Shown one piece after another: positions 44,798 through 52,832 of a DNA stretch of 64,000 nt (its first letter is position 1; every line of letters starts with the position of its first letter). The stretch is from the NCBI GenBank assembly GCA_023400235.1, contig JAEXFI010000008.1, positions 88,247 through 152,246 of the forward strand. Direction: 5' to 3'. Both the position numbers and the translations under genes were made by a program. This DNA comes from Bacillota bacterium. GTDB taxonomy: Bacteria; Bacillota; Clostridia; Acetivibrionales; DSM-1351. Under the pieces are notes generated by a model, which made no database searches, had not been told where the DNA came from, and saw only the letters and a program-made list of their open reading frames with translations.

Positions 44798-45540
44798 ATT
44801 CTGAAGAATTAAAGTCTCTGCTTGAGGGAGTCAAGAACGGAACGGTTGACATAGACCTGGCCTATAAGGAAATCAAGGCTTTGCCTTATGAGGACATCGG
44901 GTTTGCCAAGATTGACCATCACAGGAGCATACGTGTGGGCTATCCGGAGGTCATTTACTGTGAAGGAAAGACCAGCGGGCAGATTGCCGAAATAGTAAAA
45001 AGGCTGATGGAGAAGAATAACAATATACTTGCCACCAGGGCCTCAAAGGAAGATTTTGCCGCTGTCAGGGAGATAATAACCGACGCGGAATATCATGAGG
45101 CAGCCAGAATCATTGTGGTCAAGAGGAGGGAGATAGTTGTGACTGAGAAGCAGATTGCAGTCATAACTGCCGGCACCTCGGATATCCCTGTTGCAGAGGA
45201 GGCCGCAATTACGGCGGAGGTTTTGGGAAACAGGGTAAACAGAATTTATGATGTGGGGGTGGCCGGCATCCACAGGCTTTTCTCCAAAATGGATACCATC
45301 TCCCAGGCAAATGTAGTAATAGTTGTGGCAGGGATGGAAGGCGCCCTGGCCAGTGTGGTGGGTGGACTGGTGGATAAGCCTGTCATAGCTGTTCCCACAA
45401 GTGTGGGCTACGGCGCCAATTTCGGCGGCCTGGCGGCGCTTCTCACCATGCTCAACAGCTGCGCCAGCGGAATCGGTGTGGTAAATATAGATAACGGCTT
45501 TGGAGCGGGCTATCTGGCCAGCAATATAAACAAGCTATAG
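44794..45540 (+). CDS. larB: Nickel-pincer cofactor biosynthesis protein LarB
   Basis: 248 residues. LarB carboxylates and hydrolyses nicotinate adenine dinucleotide to pyridinium-3,5-biscarboxylate mononucleotide, the first step of the nickel-pincer cofactor. The PurE-like C-terminal core is clear: VITAGTSDIPVAEEAA, YDVGVAGIHRL, VVVAGMEGALASVVGGL, PVIAVPTSVGYGANFGG. The N-terminal part, from LKSLLEGVKNGTVDIDLA, is the usual LarB head. larC follows after 113 bp; larA and larE are not in the window. Confidence 0.95.
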   Translation: MNSEELKSLLEGVKNGTVDIDLAYKEIKALPYEDIGFAKIDHHRSIRVGYPEVIYCEGKTSGQIAEIVKRLMEKNNNILATRASKEDFAAVREIITDAEYHEAARIIVVKRREIVVTEKQIAVITAGTSDIPVAEEAAITAEVLGNRVNRIYDVGVAGIHRLFSKMDTISQANVVIVVAGMEGALASVVGGLVDKPVIAVPTSVGYGANFGGLAALLTMLNSCASGIGVVNIDNGFGAGYLASNINKL

Positions 45541-45653
45541 GTCATATGAAAGAGCTGCTTTCCTGTATAAAGCAGGTGTTAACAGGAATTAATAAAGGTG
45601 AATAGGGATTATCGGAGAATTAACAGGACTTGCCGGGAAATACGGAGGATTTA

Positions 45654-47042
45654 ATGCGAGTATTATATTTTGACTGTTTTTCAGGAATAAGCGGAGACAT
45701 GACCTTGGGTGCGCTGCTGGATCTGGGCCTGGACAAAAATGCATTTTTGCAGGAATTGGGAAAGCTCAAGGTTGACGGTTATTCCATAGAGATAAAGAAG
45801 GTTGTAAAAAACGGTATTACCGGTACGGATGTAAATGTTATCCTCCACGAGGAAGAAGACAGAGTGCAGGAGGAGCAGCACCACAGCCATGAGCATTCCC
45901 ATGAGCAAAGTCACGGACATTCTCATGGGCACAGCCACGAACATTCCTCCCAGTACGAGCATGACGTTCATGAGCATCAGCACGAGCATGACCATGGACA
46001 GCAGCACGGAACTGAGCATGAGCACAACCATGACCACAACCACGGGCATTCACACGAAAGAAACCTTTCGGATATTGAAGACATAATAATGAGCAGCAGC
46101 CTGAAGCCTGCGGTCAAGGCCATGAGCACAAAAATTTTCAGGGAAATAGCCAGAGCTGAGGCAAAGGTCCATGGCAAGGACATCAGCGCGGTGCATTTTC
46201 ACGAGGTGGGAGCTGTGGATTCCATCGTGGATATTGTTGGCTCCTGCATCTGCATTGACATGCTGGGGGTGGAAAGGATTTATGCCTCCGAGCTCCACGA
46301 GGGGAAGGGCTTTGTAAAATGTGCCCACGGACTGTTGCCTGTTCCGGTTCCTGCGGTAATGGAAATGCTTTGCAACAGCAGGATTCCCCTTATAACCGAG
46401 GATGTTCCCTTTGAACTGGTCACTCCAACAGGTATCGGAATACTTAAGATGACCTGCAGCTCCTTTGGGAAAATGCCTCCCATGTCCATTGAAAAAAGCG
46501 GCTATGGAATGGGGAAAAGAAATACAGGCCGTTTCAACGCCTTGAGAGCTGTTGTTGGCACCATATATGAGCAGGACACCGTTCCAAACGATGAAATATC
46601 CATTCTTGAAACCAATATAGACAACATGTCGCCTGAAATACTGGGCTATACCATGGAGAAGCTCCTTGACCTGGGAGCTCTGGATGTGTATTACACGCCT
46701 ATTTATATGAAAAAAAGCAGGCCTTCTGTAATGCTGACCGTCCTGTCCAGATGCGAGGACGAAAAGAAATTTTCCCAGGTCATATTCAGTGAAACCTCCA
46801 CTCTTGGCATACGGGTTACAAAATCTGCCCGCTATTGCATGAACAGGGAATTTGTAAAGGTCAATACAAGGTACGGGGACGTTCGGGTCAAAATCGCCAG
46901 AATAGGCGATATACATAAGTTTGCTCCGGAATATGAGGACTGCAAGAGTATTGCTCAAAAGACAGGTCTCCCTATTACAAAAATATACGAAATGGTAAAT
47001 GAAACTTACAGGCAGGAAGGAAACAGCGTTGCTGTACAATAA
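45654..47042 (+). CDS. larC: Nickel-insertion protein LarC (single ORF, His-rich loop)
   Basis: 462 residues. CTP-dependent cyclometallase that inserts nickel into the pincer cofactor. The N-terminal block RVLYFDCFSGISGDMTLGALLDLG and the later VHFHEVGAVDSIVDIVG are family signatures. Residues about 70-140 are an insertion with dozens of His (HSHEHSHEQSHGHSHGHSHE and similar), a plausible nickel store. In Lactiplantibacillus the protein is made by frameshifting between larC1 and larC2; here one frame is continuous. ACGGAGG lies 6 bases before the ATG. The radical SAM gene overlaps its end by 14 bp. Confidence 0.95.
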   Translation: MRVLYFDCFSGISGDMTLGALLDLGLDKNAFLQELGKLKVDGYSIEIKKVVKNGITGTDVNVILHEEEDRVQEEQHHSHEHSHEQSHGHSHGHSHEHSSQYEHDVHEHQHEHDHGQQHGTEHEHNHDHNHGHSHERNLSDIEDIIMSSSLKPAVKAMSTKIFREIARAEAKVHGKDISAVHFHEVGAVDSIVDIVGSCICIDMLGVERIYASELHEGKGFVKCAHGLLPVPVPAVMEMLCNSRIPLITEDVPFELVTPTGIGILKMTCSSFGKMPPMSIEKSGYGMGKRNTGRFNALRAVVGTIYEQDTVPNDEISILETNIDNMSPEILGYTMEKLLDLGALDVYYTPIYMKKSRPSVMLTVLSRCEDEKKFSQVIFSETSTLGIRVTKSARYCMNREFVKVNTRYGDVRVKIARIGDIHKFAPEYEDCKSIAQKTGLPITKIYEMVNETYRQEGNSVAVQ

Positions 47043-47976
47043 ATTTTCACAGTTTCTCAAAGATAAATACGGCGCAAAGGTCTACAAGCTTCCTCTGAAC
47101 CTGCCTGTGACCTGTCCAAACAGGGATGGCAGACTGGGCAGCCAGGGGTGTATTTTTTGCGGTGAAGAGGGGGCAGGCTTTGAAAACCTGTCCTGTACTT
47201 TGCCCGTGGCCGAACAGCTCAGACAGAACGCAAAGTATATAGGCAAAAACTATGGAAGTGAGAAGTTCATTGCGTATTTTCAGAACTATTCCAACACCTA
47301 TCTCCCATATGATTTATTTGTCAAAAATATTACCGAGGCTTGCGGCGAAGGAATTGTAGCCATATATATTTCCACCCGGCCCGACTGTATCTCAGACAGG
47401 TACATGGAATTTTTATCGGAGCTGAAACAGGAAAAGGGCATAGACATTGTCCTTGAGCTGGGGCTGCAGACGGTGAATTATCATACCCTGAAGCTGCTGA
47501 AAAGGGGGCACACCCTGGCGGAGTTCATAGAGGCAGCCGTCTGTATAAGAAAACACGGGCTTGAGCTATGTGCCCATTATATAACCGATCTGCCCATGGA
47601 CAACCTTGACGATGTGATTGAAGGGGCAAAGATAATTTCCGCCCTGGAGGTGTCACAGGTAAAATGCCATTCCTTATATATTCTCAAGGACACAGAGCTT
47701 GAGAGAATGTATGCCAGAGGAGAGGTAGAGCCTGTTTCAGCGGAGGAATTCATTAACAGGACTATAGCCTTTCTTGAATACCTGAAGCCCGATATTGTGG
47801 TTCAAAGACTTATAGGCAGGGCTCCCGCAGAAAGAACCGTATTTTGCAACTGGAATACCAGCTGGTGGAAGCTTCAGGAAAGAATTGAGGCAGGCATGGC
47901 GGAGCGGAACACCTGGCAGGGAAGGCTGTATAAGAGCTGCCGGCAACTGACTGAGGAGATATTTGACGAAGTATAA
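47029..47976 (+). CDS. Radical SAM protein (TIGR01212/YhcC family)
   Basis: 315 residues. The Fe-S cysteines are in TCPNRDGRLGSQGCIFC (the spaced CxnCxxC of this family). GLQTVNYHTLKLLKRGH, HYITDLPMDNLDD and KCHSLYILKDTEL are further conserved blocks. Its reaction is not settled. TTG 47029 is chosen because AGGAAGG lies 9 bases upstream; ATG 46999 has no ribosome site. Overlap with larC implies co-transcription, though a link to the nickel cofactor is not established. Confidence 0.9.
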   Translation: MLYNKFSQFLKDKYGAKVYKLPLNLPVTCPNRDGRLGSQGCIFCGEEGAGFENLSCTLPVAEQLRQNAKYIGKNYGSEKFIAYFQNYSNTYLPYDLFVKNITEACGEGIVAIYISTRPDCISDRYMEFLSELKQEKGIDIVLELGLQTVNYHTLKLLKRGHTLAEFIEAAVCIRKHGLELCAHYITDLPMDNLDDVIEGAKIISALEVSQVKCHSLYILKDTELERMYARGEVEPVSAEEFINRTIAFLEYLKPDIVVQRLIGRAPAERTVFCNWNTSWWKLQERIEAGMAERNTWQGRLYKSCRQLTEEIFDEV

Positions 47977-48018
47977 TCTGATGCAGATAATAAGAATTTC
48001 GTTATTAAAGGTGAAATC

Positions 48019-48606
48019 ATGATAATGAAACAAAAATTAGCCAAATATATTTCTATTATTGGACACCCTTTTATTACTATATCTGTTTTTGTGATAATAG
48101 TATTGTTTGCTACAGAAAAATTGAATAATGCTCTGTTTGTATCTTTTTTAATAGTTGGGTGCATAATATTTCCAGTCACTATAAGAAATTATTTAAAAAC
48201 TAAAAATGGAGAATATTCAAACTTTGATGTATCTGTCAGAACTCAAAGATATTCAATGTACTTATTTATGATGTTACCTATGATAGCAATAACTATTGTT
48301 TTATTCTTTACAAAACAACCAAAAGGCTCATGCTATGGAGTATTATTTGGGTTAGTACTTTTGTTGATTTCATTTATCGTCAATTTTTTTATAAAGTGTT
48401 CTGGGCACGTATCTTTAACGATTTATCTTTCATTTTTAATAATTCCACTAAATGCAATAGCTGGTATATTTATCTTATTGCTTTCTGGCTTGATTGGATG
48501 GTCAAGAGTAGAATTGAAAAGGCACACTGTTAAAGAAGTATTTGCTGGTGCTTCAATAGGATTCACAGTCGGTCTTTTTATGCTTATAGCAGAAGGAATT
48601 ATTTAG
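48019..48606 (+). CDS. PAP2-like membrane protein
   Basis: 195 residues with about six membrane helices. CSGHVS (about 124-129) and GWSRVELKRHTVKEVFAGASIG (SRxxxxxH type) correspond to the second and third catalytic motifs of PAP2 lipid phosphatases; motif 1 is only suggested by VSVRTQRYS. Possible role: polyprenyl- or phospholipid phosphate removal. AAAGGTG lies 5 bases before the ATG. Codons are markedly more AT-rich than in the neighbouring larC, radical SAM and guaA genes, which suggests transfer. Confidence 0.75.
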   Translation: MIMKQKLAKYISIIGHPFITISVFVIIVLFATEKLNNALFVSFLIVGCIIFPVTIRNYLKTKNGEYSNFDVSVRTQRYSMYLFMMLPMIAITIVLFFTKQPKGSCYGVLFGLVLLLISFIVNFFIKCSGHVSLTIYLSFLIIPLNAIAGIFILLLSGLIGWSRVELKRHTVKEVFAGASIGFTVGLFMLIAEGII

Positions 48607-48656
48607 TCAATATATTTCAATCTTTTGTGGAGCCCAGGAAGAATTCTCGTCACTTT

Positions 48657-48776
48657 CTACCAGTCCCAGATAGTTGGTCTGGCTAAAGTGCATTCAGGGA
48701 TTCCACAACCTTTTATATTTTTGCTACCACAATGAGGGCAGTGTGTAATAACAGCGAATTTCGCGAAAACCTCCAA
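48657..48776 (-). pseudogene. Zinc-ribbon fragment (39 codons)
   Basis: The minus-strand frame reads THCPHCGSKNIKGCGIPEC followed by TLARPTIWDW and a stop. Two CxxC-like pairs form a zinc ribbon, but the only start is a TTG without a ribosome site, so this looks like the remnant of a larger gene. The rest of 48607-48908 shows only two AAAATTGAGTT repeats (48821-48857). Confidence 0.35.
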
Positions 48777-48908
48777 AATGATTAAGCTATATCAAAAAAA
48801 AATTGAAAACCCAAGCGGAAAATTGAGTTATAAACTGAGTGAAAAATTGAGTTGAAAACTTATTCTTAAAAATGTTTTTTCATGCTATGCATTCCGGACA
48901 AAATTCGA

Positions 48909-49007
48909 TATAATATAGAAATATTAAAGTCAATTGTGTTAAATACTATTAAATAAAGCGTGAAACGGGACTTTGCCTAAAAGCGATGTTTTATAGTTTT
49001 TGACTTT
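48909..49007 (+). promoter_or_regulatory. guaA promoter and structured 5' leader
   Basis: TATAAT at 48909-48914 puts the likely transcript start near 48921. The RNA then begins with TAAAGTCAA (48925-48933), which pairs perfectly with TTGACTTTA (49000-49008), a 9-bp closing stem around 66 nt. Inside, ACTAT (48945-48949) pairs with ATAGT (48993-48997) around GCGTGAAACGGGACTTTGCC. The layout is that of an aptamer domain, but I do not recognise it as the purine riboswitch or another known class. The ribosome site of guaA is about 45 bases further on. Confidence 0.5.
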
Positions 49008-49069
49008 ATGACTAAATGTTTCAAATTAAAATACAAATTAATTAAACAATAAGAGGAGTGTTATTCTTG

Positions 49070-50602
49070 AATAATGAGATGGTTTTAGTACTGGACTTCG
49101 GTGGACAATACAACCAGTTGATAGCCCGCCGTGTCAGAGAAGCCAACGTGTATTGTGAGGTTATTCCTTACAACGCGTCACTGGAGAGAATCAAGTCATA
49201 TAATCCCAAGGGAATTATTTTTACCGGTGGCCCCAATTCAGTTCTGGACGAGGGTGCGCCAAAATGTGACCCGGGAGTGTTTGAACTGGGCATTCCGGTA
49301 CTGGGAATCTGCTATGGCATGCAGTTGATGGGCGTAATGCTGGGCGGCAATGTAGACGCCGCAAAACAGCGGGAATACGGTAAGGTTGAAATAGCTATCG
49401 ACAATAATCAGCCGTTTTTTAAGGATGTAGATGAAAATACAACCTGCTGGATGAGCCATACTTATTTTGTAAGCAATCCTCCCGAGGGCTTCACGGTTAC
49501 TGCCAAATCTGCAAACTGCCCAACGGTGGCAATGCAGCATCTGGACAGAAACCTGTATGCAGTGCAGTTCCATCCCGAGGTTATGCATACCCCCAGGGGA
49601 AAAGACATGCTGAGAAACTTCCTCTACAATATATGCGGCTGCAAGGGTGACTGGCAGATGTCGGCCTTTGTTGAAGAGTCTATCAAGGCTATCAGAGAAA
49701 AGGTTGGAGACAAGAAGGTGTTGTGTGCCCTTTCAGGCGGAGTTGATTCGTCGGTGGCTGCCGTGCTCATACACAAGGCTGTTGGAAAGCAGCTTACCTG
49801 TATATTCGTGGATCACGGCCTTTTGAGAAAGCACGAGGGAGACCAGGTTGAGCAGGTATTCAGAAAGCAATATGATATAAATATGATCAGGGTAAACTGC
49901 GAAGAAAGATTCCTTGAAAGGCTAAAGGGAGTAACCGACCCTGAAACCAAAAGGAAAATCATCGGTGAAGAGTTTATCAGGGTATTTGAGGATGAGGCCA
50001 AGAAAATCGGAAAGGTGGATTTCCTTGTGCAGGGAACGATATATCCTGACGTTATAGAAAGCGGACATGGTGATGCAGCGGTAATCAAGAGCCATCACAA
50101 TGTAGGCGGACTTCCTGACTATGTGGATTTCAAGGAGATAATCGAGCCCTTGAGAAACCTTTTTAAGGATGAAGTAAGAAGAGCAGGAGAAGAAATGGAG
50201 ATTCCGGAGGACATTGTATGGAGACAGCCCTTCCCCGGACCGGGTCTCTCAATACGTGTAATAGGCGAGCTGACCAAAGAAAAGCTGGATATATTAAGGG
50301 ATACCGACTATATATTCCGTGAGGAGATAAAGGCGGCAGGCCTGGGCAGAGAAATCAACCAGTATTTTACAGTGCTGACCAATATGAGAAGTGTAGGAGT
50401 AATGGGTGACGAAAGAACCTATGATTATACGCTGGCACTACGTGCAGTGACAACCACAGACTTTATGACGGCGGACTGGGCAAGGATTCCCTATGACATA
50501 CTGGAGAAGGTGTCAAACCGCATAATAAACGAAGTCAAGTCCATAAACAGAGTAGTGTACGACATAACCTCAAAGCCGCCGGCGACTATAGAGTGGGAAT
50601 AA
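49070..50602 (+). CDS. guaA: GMP synthase (glutamine-hydrolysing)
   Basis: 510 residues. Converts XMP to GMP. The class I amidotransferase domain has the nucleophile Cys in GICYGMQLM and His-Glu in VQFHPEVMHTP. The ATP-pyrophosphatase domain has the P-loop ALSGGVDSSV, and the C-terminal dimerisation domain ends in KPPATIEWE. TTG 49070 is the start: AAGAGGAG lies about 11 bases upstream and homologues begin near MVLVLDFGGQYNQ. It is single, with an unusual repeat array between its stop and its terminator. Confidence 0.97.
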   Translation, partial: NNEMVLVLDFGGQYNQLIARRVREANVYCEVIPYNASLERIKSYNPKGIIFTGGPNSVLDEGAPKCDPGVFELGIPVLGICYGMQLMGVMLGGNVDAAKQREYGKVEIAIDNNQPFFKDVDENTTCWMSHTYFVSNPPEGFTVTAKSANCPTVAMQHLDRNLYAVQFHPEVMHTPRGKDMLRNFLYNICGCKGDWQMSAFVEESIKAIREKVGDKKVLCALSGGVDSSVAAVLIHKAVGKQLTCIFVDHGLLRKHEGDQVEQVFRKQYDINMIRVNCEERFLERLKGVTDPETKRKIIGEEFIRVFEDEAKKIGKVDFLVQGTIYPDVIESGHGDAAVIKSHHNVGGLPDYVDFKEIIEPLRNLFKDEVRRAGEEMEIPEDIVWRQPFPGPGLSIRVIGELTKEKLDILRDTDYIFREEIKAAGLGREINQYFTVLTNMRSVGVMGDERTYDYTLALRAVTTTDFMTADWARIPYDILEKVSNRIINEVKSINRVVYDITSKPPATIEWE

Positions 50603-50608
50603 ACGCCG

Positions 50609-51511
50609 AAGCGCTGCCCAAAGGCAGAGGAAGCGAGGCGTTTATTGCGCAGTGCAAGGAGCAATGCGACCGGTAGGGAGCAGAGCGACTATGCAGCAAG
50701 CCGGGTACAAAAGAAGAGGCGAGCGCTGCCCAAAGGCAGAGGAAGCGAAGGCGTTTATTGCGCAGCGCAAGGAGCAATGCGACCGGAGGGAGCAGAGCGA
50801 CTATGCAGCAAGCCGGGTACAATAGAAGAGCCGAGCGCTGCCCAAAGGCAGAGGAAGCGAGGCGTTTATTGCGCAGCGCAAGGAGCAATGCGACCGGTAG
50901 GGAGCAGAGCGACTATGCAGCAAGCCGGGTACAATAGAAGAGGCGAGCGCTGCCCAAAGGCAGAGGAAGCGAGGCGTTTATTGCGCAGTGCAAGGAGCAA
51001 TGCGACCGGTAGGGAGCAGAGCGACTATGCAGCAAGCCGGGTACAATAGAAGCGGCGAGCGCTGCCCAAAGGCAGAGGAAGCGAAGGCGTTTATTGCGCA
51101 GCGCAAGGAGCAATGCGACCGGAGGGAGCAGTGCGACTATGCAGCAAGCCGGGTACAATAAAAGAGGCGAGCGCTGCCCAAAGGCAGAGGAAGCGAAGGC
51201 GTTTATTGCGCAGCGCAAGGAGCAATGCGACCGGAGGGAGCAGTGCGACTATGCAGCAAGCCGGGTACAAAAGAAGAGCCGAGCGCTGCCCAAAGGCAGA
51301 GGAAGCGAAGGCGTTTATTGCGCAGCGCAAGGAGCAATGCGACCGGTAGGGAGCAGTGCGACTATGCAGCAAGCCGGGTACGATAAGCGAGGCGAGCGCT
51401 GCCCAAAGGCAGAGGAAGCGAAGGCGTTTATTGCGCAGCGCAAGGAGCAATGCGACCGGAGGGAGCAGTGCGACTATGCAGCAAGCCGGGTACAAAAGAA
51501 GAGCCGAGCGC
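50609..51511 (+). repeat. Eight tandem 112-bp GC-rich repeats in the guaA 3' region
   Basis: The core GCTGCCCAAAGGCAG starts at 50613, 50725, 50837, 50949, 51061, 51173, 51285 and 51398 (period 112, once 113). Each unit has the hairpins CTGCC-CAAA-GGCAG and TTGCG-CAG-CGCAA, then GGAGCAATGCGACCGG, GGGAGCAGAGCGAC and TATGCAGCAAGCCGGGTAC. Two versions exist: GAGGCG with CCGGTAGGG, and GAAGGCG with CCGGAGGG, so length stays 112; unit 7 combines both insertions and is 113. It starts 6 bases after the guaA stop and ends 30 bases before the terminator. Frames through it on both strands are repeat artefacts. It is not CRISPR: there are no spacers. Confidence 0.97.
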
Positions 51512-51541
51512 GATGTTTTTAAGCAGATAAATATATCAATT

Positions 51542-51592
51542 AACCGTCTTAGATATTCACTGATTTTAAGGGATATCCAAGACGGTTTTTTA
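51542..51592 (+). terminator. Terminator after the guaA repeat array
   Basis: AACCGTCTT pairs with AAGACGGTT, with an inner GATAT/ATATC stem, then six T. No other terminator lies between it and guaA, so the array is probably transcribed with guaA. Confidence 0.93.
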
Positions 51593-51633
51593 TTGTTCTT
51601 TATATAACTAAGGTTAGATATGCATAAAGGTGA

Positions 51634-52022
51634 CATCAAACAGTAGAGTTTTATCAAAGAAATCAAGTAAACGTATTACTTTATAGATATGATGATAAGG
51701 ATAATGAAGAGATTAGCTTGGACATGGAAGATTCTGAGTGTGCGAAATTCTTAAAAGAATATCTTAAAGTATCAACAGCTTATGGGAATCAGGCTGCATA
51801 CTTCTATAAAAGCTAAATTTTAATGGGCAAATTGAACTGGAGGATGAGGAACAGAATCTGCTTTCTGTAAAAGATATGGCGGAGGTATACCGTATAGGAT
51901 TACTTACAGGTTTATTCATGAAGGATGAAATAATTAGCCGGGCAGAATATAGAGGATATTTGCAGAGATTTGAAGAAATTTATAGACCAGTATTCCGAGT
52001 ACACGGGAGAGTTTTATTCTAA
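51634..52022 (+). pseudogene. Frameshifted unknown gene
   Basis: Frame one reads VEFYQRNQVNVLLYRYDDKD and on to AYGNQAAYFYKS, then stops at 51814. A shifted frame continues without gap as LNFNGQIELEDEEQNLLSVK ... IYRPVFRVHGRVLF to 52022. Together about 128 residues with one frameshift and no start codon. Family not recognised. The following 52023-52134 is AT-rich and empty apart from a ribosome site for the next gene. Confidence 0.55.
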
Positions 52023-52134
52023 TTAACAATTTTTATAAAATTGCTCAAAAACAGCTTTAAAAATGGGTATTTATAGCTTCAGCTTCAATGAGAGCTTGAA
52101 TTAGTATTAACTTTATTAAACGGAGGGTTGCATT

Positions 52135-52536
52135 GTGGACAGAACTAATTGCAAGACTTATTTCTTAATTACTGGTGATTTCCACCCGGATGAAATATCC
52201 GCTATTTTAAAGATTGCTAGAACAGGTGGACATTCTATCGGCGAAAACAAGAAGTATAGTTCCGGAGTTTTTGATTGGGCAGGCTGGGAGTACGGCACAG
52301 ATTATGCAGATACTCTGTCTGCTGATGAACAAGCAGATTTTGTGGTTGATTAATTGCTTTACAAGGTCGATGAACTACTGTTAATAAGGGAAAAGTATAA
52401 ATGTAGCTTCATTCTTATGCAAGTACCAAAGGTTGAAGCTGGTCTAACTCCCGCTATGGGATTCAGTAAAAAGGTAATAGATTTCTGTTCAAAAACTGGT
52501 ACAGAGATTAAAATTGATTTATACGTTAATGATTAA
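52135..52536 (+). pseudogene. DUF4279-type protein interrupted by an in-frame stop
   Basis: GTG start with CGGAGGG 6 bases upstream. Codons 1-72 read TYFLITGDFHPDEISAILKI ... WEYGTDYADTLSADEQADFV, then TAA (52351-52353); the same frame continues from TTG for 60 codons (LLYKVDELLLIREKYKCSFI ... KVIDFCSKTGTEIKIDLYVND). The joined product has the length and layout of DUF4279 proteins, some of which are encoded beside polymorphic toxins. The stop is most simply a nonsense mutation; readthrough or a restart at TTG is possible. Confidence 0.7.
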
Positions 52537-52591
52537 GAATAGAACATCATAATAATAACCTTTATAATCATACTAGAATGGAGGTTTGGTG

Positions 52592-52765
52592 ATGACAAGG
52601 CTTATCAGAGAGCTGTGCAGTGTAGCTATCAATCAGTGGAGTAATGAGAACCGCATCGTCGTTCATCCTCTCCTGGGATGTGTGGTTTTAGTAAAACGAC
52701 CGCTATTATCAGTAACTCAAAGTAACTATCACAGATTGCACAGGCATGGTATAATTATTTTATGA
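52592..52765 (+). CDS. Possible 57-residue protein of unknown function
   Basis: ATG preceded by TGGAGGTTTGGTG. The sequence starts MTRLIRELCSVAINQWSNEN and ends YHRLHRHGIIIL. Not recognised, and its tail looks like run-on through non-coding DNA, so it may be a truncated gene. It lies between the broken DUF4279 gene and the histidine kinase. Confidence 0.3.
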   Translation: MTRLIRELCSVAINQWSNENRIVVHPLLGCVVLVKRPLLSVTQSNYHRLHRHGIIIL

Positions 52766-52832
52766 AAACTTCTATCAATATTTCTCTATACAATTTTATA
52801 CATGTAGATATTTTATCTTCTGGGGGGTGTTT

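Noticed and set aside
45835..46086. Frames overlapping the larC His-rich region on both strands
   Set aside because: They derive from the CAT/CAC/CAG-rich DNA of the His tract and vanish outside it.
48909..49007. Purine riboswitch before guaA
   Set aside because: The conserved junction and loop sequences of the guanine aptamer are not present, although a closing stem is.
50609..51511. CRISPR or coding repeats in the 112-bp array
   Set aside because: No spacers. The period of 112 is not a multiple of three, so long frames appear on both strands only as artefacts of GC-rich repeats.
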